Origin: Thiotrichaceae bacterium UBA7359
GTDB taxonomy: Bacteria; Pseudomonadota; Gammaproteobacteria; Eutrophobiales; Eutrophobiaceae
Reading direction: 5' to 3'
Length of the DNA stretch: 19,815 bases
Assembly: GCA_905182825.1 (NCBI GenBank)
Contig: CAJJDJ010000052.1
Span: forward strand, 1-19,815
The position numbers and the translations under genes were made by a program. A model generated the notes under the pieces. That model made no database searches. It worked only from the letters and a program-made list of their open reading frames with translations, and was not told where the DNA came from. Of the stretch, positions 1 to 7,008 are shown piece by piece (the first letter of the stretch is position 1; each line of letters opens with the position of its first letter).

Positions 1-191
1 ACCAACGATTAAAAAAAGCAAAACCTGATGTCATCGTCATGCATCCTGGTCCAATTAATCGAGGTGTAGAAATAGCTTCCGATGTCGCCGATGGCAAACA
101 TTCTGTGATCTTACAACAAGTCAGTCATGGGATAGCTGTGCGTATGGCAGTTATGGCAATGATCATGGGTCGTAGCCCGAGGGACTCATAA
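1..191 (+). CDS. pyrB: Aspartate carbamoyltransferase catalytic subunit, C-terminal end (partial)
   Basis: The frame open from the left edge (first full codon at 3) encodes the last 62 residues of a PyrB-type transcarbamylase. The visible part has the conserved MHPGPINRGVEI segment followed by QVxxGIAVRMAVM, which is the C-terminal substrate-loop and helix region of aspartate carbamoyltransferases. The enzyme joins carbamoyl phosphate and aspartate to make carbamoyl aspartate in pyrimidine synthesis. The stop codon TAA at 189-191 overlaps the ATG of the next gene by one base (TAATG), so the two are probably translationally coupled. The next gene encodes an inactive dihydroorotase homologue, as in Pseudomonas, where PyrB needs that partner to assemble. 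The N-terminal part lies outside the window. Confidence 0.93.
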   Translation, partial: QRLKKAKPDVIVMHPGPINRGVEIASDVADGKHSVILQQVSHGIAVRMAVMAMIMGRSPRDS

Positions 192-1468
192 TGCGTCTAA
201 CTATTGAAAGAGGAAGAATCCTAGACCCAGCTAGCAAATTAGATAGTGAGCAAGATCTTTTTATCGACGGTGGAAAAATTGTCAGTATCAAAAAGAAACC
301 CGATGGTTTTGAAAGTGATCTTCAAATCGACGCTAAAGATAAGATCATATTACCAGGACTGGTCGATCTCTGCGCTCGTTTACGTGAACCAGGCTTCGCA
401 TACAAAGCGACATTTCAATCTGAATGTAAAGCGGCCAATAGCAATGGTATCACTTCAATTTGTTGTCCGCCTGACACTAACCCTATTATAGATGCTATCG
501 CAGTTGTCGATTTAATTCACCAACGCGCACGAGAGACCAATAGAACAAATGTATATCCTTTTGCCGCATTGACACTTGGTTTAAAAGGTGAACATCTAGC
601 CGAAATGGATACTCTAAAGCGAGCCGGTTGCATAGCAGTCAGTAATGGTCTCGCACCAATTGAAAATACAGAAGTATTAAGACGTGCATTCGAATACGCA
701 CATAGTTGTGGATTAACTGTTTTCTTTTTTGCTGAAGACTACTCTTTAAAAAATAAAGGTGTTGTACATGAAGGCTCTATCAGTACTCGACTTGGTCTTC
801 CTGGCATATCTGAAACCACTGAAACAGTCGCACTTAGCCGTGCCATATTATTGGTTGAACAAACACAAGTAAAAACTCACTTTTGTAGAATATCAAGTGC
901 ACGAAGTGTTTCAATGATTGCAGCAGCACAAAAACAAGGTCTGCCTGTTTCCGCTGATGTTGCGATTTGCAATCTTCATTTAACAGAAATGGATATCGCG
1001 GATTACGACAGCGATTGTCACTTACAGCCACCGTTACGTAACGAACGAGATCGAAAAGGCTTAATAGATGGCATTAACAATGGTGTTATTGCCGCGGTGT
1101 GTTCTGATCACCAACCACATGACGCCGATGCTAAAGCAGCACCATTTAGTCAAACAGAGGCAGGGGCCTCAACAATTGAACATTTATTACCACTGATGCT
1201 GCATTTGGTTAATCGAAAAGAAATAAGTCTGATACAAGCTATCGCAGTATTAAGCTCGCAACCAGCAAATATCTTAGGCATTGATAAAGGCACACTAGCT
1301 GTAGGGAGTGACGCAGACATATGCATCCTTGATTTAAGTTCAAGCAATAGTGTTGATAAAAATTCTTTACTGAGTGCCGGAAAAAATACGCCATTCAAAG
1401 GATGGGAGTTACCTGGACAGATTACCCATACTATTTATAACGGTAATCTCGTCTATCAGAGGGACTAA
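191..1468 (+). CDS. pyrC': Dihydroorotase-like protein PyrC', probably non-catalytic partner of PyrB
   Basis: This 425-residue protein has the dihydroorotase/amidohydrolase fold: an N-terminal beta segment, LPGLVDL near 54-60, LREPG at 64-68, a CSDHQPH segment at 304-310 and a C-terminal strand domain. The metal-binding HxH that normally follows the first strand is replaced: residues 61 and 63 are Cys and Arg (DLCARLREPG), so the usual binuclear zinc site cannot form. The same loss defines PyrC' (PyrX) of Pseudomonas, a structural partner that holds the PyrB dodecamer together. The gene overlaps the pyrB stop by one base, which fits that role. A true dihydroorotase must then be encoded elsewhere. 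The start is fixed by the TAATG overlap. Confidence 0.9.
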   Translation: MRLTIERGRILDPASKLDSEQDLFIDGGKIVSIKKKPDGFESDLQIDAKDKIILPGLVDLCARLREPGFAYKATFQSECKAANSNGITSICCPPDTNPIIDAIAVVDLIHQRARETNRTNVYPFAALTLGLKGEHLAEMDTLKRAGCIAVSNGLAPIENTEVLRRAFEYAHSCGLTVFFFAEDYSLKNKGVVHEGSISTRLGLPGISETTETVALSRAILLVEQTQVKTHFCRISSARSVSMIAAAQKQGLPVSADVAICNLHLTEMDIADYDSDCHLQPPLRNERDRKGLIDGINNGVIAAVCSDHQPHDADAKAAPFSQTEAGASTIEHLLPLMLHLVNRKEISLIQAIAVLSSQPANILGIDKGTLAVGSDADICILDLSSSNSVDKNSLLSAGKNTPFKGWELPGQITHTIYNGNLVYQRD

Positions 1469-1470
1469 AT

Positions 1471-2361
1471 ATGGTACATCCATTAACACGCAATACCCTT
1501 TATGTAGAGCAAGCAGAACTATTGTCACAAGAAGAATATGCTGGCGGTCAATATCATATGCGCCTCCATGCACCGGAGACAGCAGCACATGCTAAGCCTG
1601 GGCACTTTATTCATATGCAATGCGACCCGTCCTTGTATATGCGACGCCCAATGTCGATTATGCGTAGCAATCCCAGGAGTAAAACTATCGATGTGCTTTA
1701 TAAAGCACATGGTCAAGGAACTAGTTTATTATCGAGAAGAAGGGTTGGTGATAAGATAGATTTGATTGGACCTATAGGCCAACCATTCAAAATGAAAGGC
1801 TACAAAAAACGACCCTTGCTAATTGGCGGTGGTGTCGGTATTCCACCAATTGTGTTCTTAGCGGAACATATGAAGAGGACGGCAACAAAAATTAGTCCAT
1901 TGGTCATTATGGGTTCTGAAATTCCCTTCCCGTTTAAGAGTCGTCCATCACAGATCATAGTGAAGGAAATTCCATCTGACGTTATCGCAGCAATGCCACT
2001 ATTAGACGACTGGGGCATACCTTCACGTTTAAGCAGCCTGCAAGATTATCCTGGTTGTTTTAATGGGTACGTCACAGATTTGTCGCGCTATTGGTTAGAT
2101 AAACTTGATGAAGACCAACGCAAAGAAGTTGAAATATTCACTTGTGGACCAACACCGATGTTAAAAGCAGTCGCACAACTAGCAAAAAAATATAATGTAT
2201 CATGTCAGGTATCCTTAGAAGAATATATGGCATGTGCTGTTGGTGGTTGCGCAGGTTGTACCGTACTCATAAAAACTGATGAAGGCCCAGCAATGAAACG
2301 CGTCTGCGTAGATGGTCCAGTATTCGAAGCAGAGACTGTCATACAATTTCAGGAAACATGA
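1471..2361 (+). CDS. pyrK: PyrK-type dihydroorotate dehydrogenase electron-transfer subunit (FAD/2Fe-2S)
   Basis: This 296-residue protein is built like a ferredoxin reductase. It has an FAD-binding RRPMSI motif (58-63) in a beta-barrel domain, a GPIGQPF turn (100-106), a nucleotide-binding IGGGVGIPPI loop (118-127), and a C-terminal 2Fe-2S site with cysteines 255, 260, 263 and 279 (C-x4-C-x2-C-x15-C), followed by VDGPVF as in PyrK. PyrK passes electrons from dihydroorotate dehydrogenase class 1B (PyrD) to NAD+. It begins two bases after pyrC' with a GAGGGA ribosome site just upstream, so it belongs to the pyrimidine operon. No pyrD is in the window. Related subunits serve sulfhydrogenases and glutamate synthase-like NADH-ferredoxin enzymes, so the partner is inferred from context. 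About 45 residues longer than typical PyrK. Confidence 0.8.
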   Translation: MVHPLTRNTLYVEQAELLSQEEYAGGQYHMRLHAPETAAHAKPGHFIHMQCDPSLYMRRPMSIMRSNPRSKTIDVLYKAHGQGTSLLSRRRVGDKIDLIGPIGQPFKMKGYKKRPLLIGGGVGIPPIVFLAEHMKRTATKISPLVIMGSEIPFPFKSRPSQIIVKEIPSDVIAAMPLLDDWGIPSRLSSLQDYPGCFNGYVTDLSRYWLDKLDEDQRKEVEIFTCGPTPMLKAVAQLAKKYNVSCQVSLEEYMACAVGGCAGCTVLIKTDEGPAMKRVCVDGPVFEAETVIQFQET

Positions 2362-2370
2362 TCACGAACC

Positions 2371-3036
2371 ATGCCCATAAAATCAAATATGGTTGTCAGC
2401 AATCAGTCTGGTGTTCATAAAGATTTAGAGAGTGGTATAGAAAAATATCTCGTCAATCCTTTCAGAAAACCTTATCGGCCATTTAGTAAAGGAATCTTTC
2501 ATAAAGCTAATCAAGTAATAAATAATTTAAACTTGCCGATAATACTTGATTCCGGCTGTGGTACAGGTGAGAGCAGTCATATATTGTCTAAAAAAAATAC
2601 TGATATAATAATAGTCGGTATCGATAAATCAGAAAAACGTCTTGATAAATTTATAGAGCGTGATAACTTTTATCATAAAGATAATTTAATTTTAATGAGA
2701 GCCGATGTCATTGATATCTGGAGAATGATTAAACAATCAAAATGGACTATCAAAAAGCATTACATACTTTATCCAAACCCATGGCCAAAAAAAAATCAAC
2801 TAAAACGACGTTGGCATGGGCATCCTATCTTTCCGGAAATGATTGGTCTATGTGATCAAATTGAGTTGAGAACAAATTGGCAAATTTATGCAGAAGAGTT
2901 TAAGCAAGCATTAGAAATAATAACCCAAAAAAAAACTTCACTCGACAGCATTAAAGTAAAATATTTTATGAGCCCATTTGAAAAAAAGTATTCTAATAGT
3001 AGACAAAAATTATATCGGGTTGTCAGCTCCGATTAA
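2371..3036 (+). CDS. TrmB-like SAM-dependent methyltransferase
   Basis: This 221-residue protein belongs to the family of tRNA (guanine-N7) methyltransferase TrmB. SAM motif I is LDSGCGTG (59-66), followed by GIDKSEKRL (83-91) and a RADV acidic loop (110-113). The TrmB signature region reads YPNPWPKKNQLKRRWHGHP (134-152); true TrmB has PDPWxKxRHxKRR here, so the Asp is Asn136 and the His is gone. It may be a distinct subfamily rather than the enzyme making m7G46. It begins 9 bases after pyrK and could be the last gene of that operon; an internal ATG at 2389 is an alternative start. The gene is more AT-rich than its neighbours and contains A8-A9 runs near 2590, 2787 and 2926. Family placement is sure; substrate is not. 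Confidence 0.75.
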   Translation: MPIKSNMVVSNQSGVHKDLESGIEKYLVNPFRKPYRPFSKGIFHKANQVINNLNLPIILDSGCGTGESSHILSKKNTDIIIVGIDKSEKRLDKFIERDNFYHKDNLILMRADVIDIWRMIKQSKWTIKKHYILYPNPWPKKNQLKRRWHGHPIFPEMIGLCDQIELRTNWQIYAEEFKQALEIITQKKTSLDSIKVKYFMSPFEKKYSNSRQKLYRVVSSD

Positions 3037-3311
3037 AAATATATGATAATCAAGCAAAACGTGTGTGAATTTTTCGACCAATATATTCCATAAATCACAC
3101 TCAATGAATTGATCAAATATGGTTAAAATCGACAATGCTATATCTAAAAAATAGCTTACAGAGTCATCTAGGTAAATTATGAAACATCGTGTTTATTTCA
3201 CTATATTCTTCAAATTCTAAAATAGAGTCAGCCATAACTTGCAAAAAAATCAAATTTCACTTACTTTCAACATCGTAATTACAAAATTATAATTTAATAT
3301 AGGAATAAAAA
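3037..3311. other. AT-rich intergenic region without a recognised gene
   Basis: The 275 bases between the methyltransferase and the zinc-finger gene hold no open frame of useful length. Only very short peptides can be read on either strand. There is no clear terminator hairpin after the methyltransferase stop. The promoter of the zinc-finger gene should lie at the right end, where a TATAAT occurs at 3288-3293, but no good -35 box accompanies it. Confidence 0.5.
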
Positions 3312-3578
3312 ATGGCATCTGGTTGGGCTCCTGAAGGGGCCGTTCAAGAACAGATCGATGCAAGCATCAAAGATGCGATCAAGCAAGCACGAAGTGAAAT
3401 TCCTGTCGGCGAAAGCTTAAAACATTGTGAAGGGTGTGATTCTAAGATACCACAAGCTCGTCGAAAAGCTATTACTGGTGTTCGATTTTGTGTTGATTGC
3501 CAATCTGAGCTTGATAAAGAAAAAGTTGCATTCTCCGGAATCAATCGACGTGGCAGCAAAAATAGTCAATTAAGATAA
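3312..3578 (+). CDS. ybiI: DksA/TraR-family C4 zinc-finger protein, YbiI type
   Basis: This 88-residue protein has the same length and architecture as E. coli YbiI. It has a MASGW N-terminus, a short helix, a C4 zinc finger with cysteines 39, 42, 60 and 63 (CEGC ... CVDC), IPQARRKAI between them, and the NRRGSKNSQLR tail. The finger is the DksA/TraR type. DksA itself binds in the RNA polymerase secondary channel through a long coiled coil, but this small protein lacks that coiled coil, so a DksA-like role is not established. A ribosome site AGGA (3301-3304) sits seven bases before the ATG. It stands alone, with over 200 bases on both sides before the next same-strand genes. Confidence 0.88.
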   Translation: MASGWAPEGAVQEQIDASIKDAIKQARSEIPVGESLKHCEGCDSKIPQARRKAITGVRFCVDCQSELDKEKVAFSGINRRGSKNSQLR

Positions 3579-3789
3579 GTCCTTTTTACAACATTAAAAT
3601 TTGTATAGGACAATTAAAAGCAATAAAAATAACTTATTTAGAACTTTAGACCTATTCTAATAATAGTCAATTTCTGTAATAATGCGTTTCGTTATTTAGC
3701 ATGAGCCGTATAGAGAAATATTATTTTTAAATACGCATCTCCAGCTGTAACTCTATAAAACCCATAAACATCTTTAAGGAGTAATATTA

Positions 3790-4395
3790 ATGTCTGTATT
3801 AGTTGGCCGCGAAGCGCCTGATTTCACCGCCCCTGCTGTTTTAGCTGATGGTACCATTGTTGATGAATTTAATTTAAAAAAACAAATCAAAGGAAAGAAT
3901 GCTGTTGTATTTTTTTACCCTTTGGATTTCACCTTTGTATGTCCGTCTGAATTAATCGCCTTTAGTAAACGTGTCCCCCAGTTTGAAAAACGTAATACTC
4001 AGGTTATAGGTATTTCTATTGATTCTCATTTCACTCACAATGCATGGCGTAATACTCCTGTAAATAAGGGTGGTATAGGTGACGTTAACTACCCGTTGAT
4101 TGCTGACCTTACGCATGCTATCTGTAAAGAGTATGACGTTGAAACATCTGATGGAGCGGTTGCTTATCGGGGATCATTCCTAATTGACACGAAAGGTATA
4201 GTAAGACATCAAGTTGTTAATGATTTGCCTCTAGGGCGTGACGTTGATGAAATGATTCGTATGGTTGACTCGTTACTGTTCCATGAAGAGCATGGTGAGG
4301 TCTGTCCTGCAGGCTGGAATAAAGGTGATGCAGGCATGAAAGCAAGTCCTGAAGGTGTTGCTGCTTATCTTTCTGAAAATGAAGGCAACCTATAG
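3790..4395 (+). CDS. Typical 2-Cys peroxiredoxin (AhpC/Prx1 class)
   Basis: This 201-residue cytosolic peroxidase reduces hydrogen peroxide, organic peroxides and peroxynitrite. The peroxidatic cysteine is Cys51 in FTFVCPSE and the resolving cysteine is Cys172 in EVCPAGW, as in two-cysteine Prx1/AhpC dimers. A GGIG loop (94-97) and a C-terminal helix with YL (193-194) resemble the GGLG/YF features linked to overoxidation sensitivity, though YF is not exact. It is the Prx1-like form rather than the AhpC that pairs with AhpF, and no ahpF is adjacent; the likely electron donor is thioredoxin (inference). A strong ribosome site AAGGAG (3776-3781) is placed eight bases before the ATG, and an intrinsic terminator follows at 4421-4445, so it is a one-gene transcript. 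Confidence 0.93.
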   Translation: MSVLVGREAPDFTAPAVLADGTIVDEFNLKKQIKGKNAVVFFYPLDFTFVCPSELIAFSKRVPQFEKRNTQVIGISIDSHFTHNAWRNTPVNKGGIGDVNYPLIADLTHAICKEYDVETSDGAVAYRGSFLIDTKGIVRHQVVNDLPLGRDVDEMIRMVDSLLFHEEHGEVCPAGWNKGDAGMKASPEGVAAYLSENEGNL

Positions 4396-4420
4396 TTTAT
4401 TTACAACCGTAATATACATT

Positions 4421-4445
4421 AAGCCCGGTTCACCCGGGCTTTTTG
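4421..4445 (+). terminator. Intrinsic terminator of the peroxiredoxin gene
   Basis: An 8-bp perfect stem, AAGCCCGG paired with CCGGGCTT around a TTCAC loop, is followed directly by a run of T (4440-4445). It starts 25 bases after the peroxiredoxin stop. Its high GC content stands out from the surrounding AT-rich DNA. Confidence 0.9.
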
Positions 4446-4665
4446 AAAAAAGAATATGTTTAAGTAAAAAACCCCAATTTTTCTGCTGTTCATCTCATTT
4501 TTTTATTTTTGCAATTTTCACTTAATGAGAGTCATCAATAACACGAAAAAAAACTGTATAAGATTTCATTTTGCAAACTAATTAGAGTGTAAAACTAATG
4601 AAATGATATGTTGAAAGAATTAACCTAACTATTAACTTACAAGAAATTGTTTAGTTTGAATTACA
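4446..4665. other. AT-rich spacer between convergent genes
   Basis: This stretch separates the peroxiredoxin terminator from the end of the pilus ATPase operon on the other strand. It is rich in A and T runs, and I see no gene, RNA or repeat in it. Confidence 0.5.
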
Positions 4666-4692
4666 ATAAAAAAGAATATTTCTCTTTTTTAT
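4666..4692 (-). terminator. Possible weak terminator after the second pilU-type gene
   Basis: A perfect 10-bp inverted repeat, ATAAAAAAGA with TCTTTTTTAT, flanks a 7-base loop just beyond the stop codon of the minus-strand gene ending at 4698. Read on the minus strand it ends in a T run, as intrinsic terminators do. The stem has only one G-C pair, so it would be unstable. It may also be chance in AT-rich DNA. Confidence 0.35.
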
Positions 4693-4697
4693 ACTTT

Positions 4698-5753
4698 TTA
4701 ACCAAAACCAATTCTGTTTTCGAGGTCAGTTCTTGAATCAGCATTATTTAATGCCTCTTCCAATTCTATGCGTCCTTCTTTGTACAAATCATGCAATGCC
4801 ACGTCAAAAGTCTGCATTCCACGTTGTCCACTCTCGTTCATAGCTACTTTTAATTCATCGACATTACCCTTAAGTATCAATTCCTGAATATGAGGAGTAT
4901 TAATCAAGATCTCAATTGCCGCACATCTTTTTCCATCAACTCCCCTTACCAACCGTTGAGAAACAACTGCTCGAATATTCATAGAAAGGTCCATAAAAAG
5001 CTGCTTATGTGCCTCATGTGGAAACATGTTAATTACGCGTTCCATAGCTTGGTTGGCATTGTTTGCATGTAATGTAGATACTGCTAAGTGTCCATTATTA
5101 GCTAGCTCTAATGCGGCCTCCATCGTCTCACGATCTCGAATCTCGCCAATCAGAATGACATCTGGAGCTTCACGCAAAGACGCTTTTAATGCACTCGCAT
5201 ATGAACGTGTATCAGCGCCTACTTCGCGTTGACTAACAATTCCCCTAAGATTCGGGTGATAAAATTCAATCGGCTCTTCAATCGTCAGTATATGATCCGT
5301 CTTATTCTCATTTCGGTGATTAATCATTGCCGCCATAGTCGTTGACTTGCCCGAACCAGTTGCACCGACCATTAGAATGAGTCCACGCTTGTTCATAATT
5401 AAGTCGTTTAAAATCTTAGGAACTCCAAGTTCCGATAGAATCGGAATTTTATTTGGAATAAGTCGCAGAACCATAGCAACCTCACCGCGTTGACGAAAGA
5501 CATTCACTCGAAAACGTGACTTGTTAGCTATTGAAATTGCAAAATCACATTCCATCTTTTCTTCAAATTCAGAAATTTTCTTCTCGTCCATGATGCTATA
5601 GGCAGCAGCCTTTGTTTGGTCACCTGTTAATATAGTTTTGCCAACAGAAGTATTTTTACCTTCTATTTTTATTTTAACTGGGGAATCGGTGGTGATAAAA
5701 AGATCAGACCCACTTTTTTCAACCATCAATTTCAAATAGGGTGTTATATTCAT
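4698..5753 (-). CDS. PilT/PilU-family retraction ATPase, second PilU-type copy
   Basis: This 351-residue hexameric secretion ATPase is the last of three in the cluster. The N-terminal PAS-like domain carries the PilU-typical VEKSGSDLFIT (11-21). Walker A is GATGSGKST (130-138), Walker B DVILIGEIRD (198-207), and the His box GHLAVSTLHA (221-230). The Asp-box segment reads IEEPIEF (158-164) where PilT and the neighbouring PilU have IEDPIE, a conservative Asp-to-Glu change. It resembles PilU more than PilT and lacks the PilT AIRNLIRE motif. It also lacks the acidic C-terminal tail of the preceding PilU, ending shortly after a NADSRTDLENRI segment. It starts 52 bases after that gene and is probably an old tandem duplicate that assists type IV pilus retraction or takes a separate role. 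Confidence 0.85.
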   Translation of the reverse strand: MNITPYLKLMVEKSGSDLFITTDSPVKIKIEGKNTSVGKTILTGDQTKAAAYSIMDEKKISEFEEKMECDFAISIANKSRFRVNVFRQRGEVAMVLRLIPNKIPILSELGVPKILNDLIMNKRGLILMVGATGSGKSTTMAAMINHRNENKTDHILTIEEPIEFYHPNLRGIVSQREVGADTRSYASALKASLREAPDVILIGEIRDRETMEAALELANNGHLAVSTLHANNANQAMERVINMFPHEAHKQLFMDLSMNIRAVVSQRLVRGVDGKRCAAIEILINTPHIQELILKGNVDELKVAMNESGQRGMQTFDVALHDLYKEGRIELEEALNNADSRTDLENRIGFG

Positions 5754-5805
5754 AAGATACTAACGTTATCTTTTATGGTTCTATGTTCAACAATCTATCA
5801 AATGA

Positions 5806-6969
5806 TCAGATCATACTAGATTCATCATCTGTTTCTTTCAGACTAAGGTGATCGAGTCCTTCTAAGGCATCTTCTCCTTTTGCTGCTTTTCCTTCCAACT
5901 TAATTCTTAGACGTAATTCATTCATTGAATCAGCAGAACGTAAAGCATCTTCAAATGTAATCTTATCCGCTTCAAATAAATCAAATAACGCTTGATCAAA
6001 AGTTTTCATTCCTAACTCGTTTGATTTGGACATAACATTCTTAATTTCATGTACATCTCCCTTAAGAATCAAATCTGAAATCAAGGGCGAATTGAGTAGA
6101 ATTTCGATCGCCGCAGCACGTCCCTTGCCATCAACTGTTTTTAATAAGCGTTGTGATATAACCGCTTTCAAATTGAGAGACAAATCCATCAATAATTGCA
6201 TTTTACGCTCTTCAGAGAAAAAATTGATGATACGATCTAACGCCTGGTTAGAGCTATTTGCATGTAAAGTCGCCATAGCCAAGTGTCCTGTTTCCGCAAA
6301 AGCGATACCAAATTCCATAGTTTCTTTATCTCGTATTTCACCGAGTAGAATCACATCAGGAGCCTGACGTAGAGTATTTTTTAATGCTATTTCCCAATCG
6401 TCACAATCCACACCCACTTCACGCTGCATAATGATGCAATTCTTATGGGGATGAACGTACTCGATAGGATCCTCAATCGTAATAATATGACCATGAGTAT
6501 TCGCATTTCGATAATCAAGCATCGCTGCTAATGATGTCGATTTACCAGAACCAGTCCCGCCAACCATAATGACCAAACCGTTCTTGCTCATCACCACATC
6601 TTTCAATACTTCTGGTAAGCCAAGCTTTTCCAAATTTGGCACCTCAGTTTCGATCACACGCATAACCAAACCACAGAAGCTCTGCTGAATAAACGCATTA
6701 GCACGAAATCTCCCGATACCAGATGGTGCTACAGCAAAATTACATTCTTTTGTCGCCTCATATTCCTTCAATTGTTTGTCATTCATTACGGAATAAACCA
6801 ATGCTCTAACATTTTCAGGGGAGAGTTCGGTTTTAGATACTGGAGTCATCTTCCCATGAATCTTCATGGCTGGAGGGAAACCAACGGTAATAAATAAATC
6901 AGACCCCCCCTTCTCAATCATTAGTTTAAGAAGATCGCGCATGAACTTTATCGCCTGTTCTCTTTCCAC
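5806..6969 (-). CDS. pilU: Type IV pilus retraction ATPase PilU
   Basis: This 387-residue protein matches PilU of Pseudomonas in order and length: LMIEKGGSDLFIT (16-28), Walker A GGTGSGKST (137-145), IEDPIEYVHPHK, QREVGVD, Walker B DVILLGEIRD, the GHLAMATLHAN His box, and an acidic tail of about 25 residues after RLRIKLEG. PilU assists PilT in pulling type IV pili back and acts at the cytoplasmic face of the inner membrane. The start codon is GTG (6969-6967), chosen because a strong AGGAG (6981-6977) lies seven bases upstream; an in-frame ATG at codon 10 has no comparable site. It follows pilT by 39 bases in the same operon. Confidence 0.93.
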   Translation of the reverse strand: MEREQAIKFMRDLLKLMIEKGGSDLFITVGFPPAMKIHGKMTPVSKTELSPENVRALVYSVMNDKQLKEYEATKECNFAVAPSGIGRFRANAFIQQSFCGLVMRVIETEVPNLEKLGLPEVLKDVVMSKNGLVIMVGGTGSGKSTSLAAMLDYRNANTHGHIITIEDPIEYVHPHKNCIIMQREVGVDCDDWEIALKNTLRQAPDVILLGEIRDKETMEFGIAFAETGHLAMATLHANSSNQALDRIINFFSEERKMQLLMDLSLNLKAVISQRLLKTVDGKGRAAAIEILLNSPLISDLILKGDVHEIKNVMSKSNELGMKTFDQALFDLFEADKITFEDALRSADSMNELRLRIKLEGKAAKGEDALEGLDHLSLKETDDESSMI

Positions 6970-7008
6970 TCGTCTTCTCCTGAATCGGGAATTAGTTAAT
7001 AATTAAAG

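Noticed and set aside
3265..3293. TATAAT at 3288-3293 with a poor -35 (TTTCAA) as a ybiI promoter
   Set aside because: Transcription from it would begin at or just before the ribosome site at 3301, leaving almost no leader, and the -35 box is weak. In DNA this AT-rich a TATAAT is expected by chance.
3037..3311. Short minus-strand peptides between the methyltransferase and ybiI that might be a gene remnant
   Set aside because: They are broken by many stops, and no family motif can be recognised in any frame.
3650..3690. An OxyR-like operator upstream of the peroxiredoxin (CTATTCTAATAATAG)
   Set aside because: Only one short palindrome is present; the repeated half-sites of an OxyR operator at 10-base spacing are not seen.
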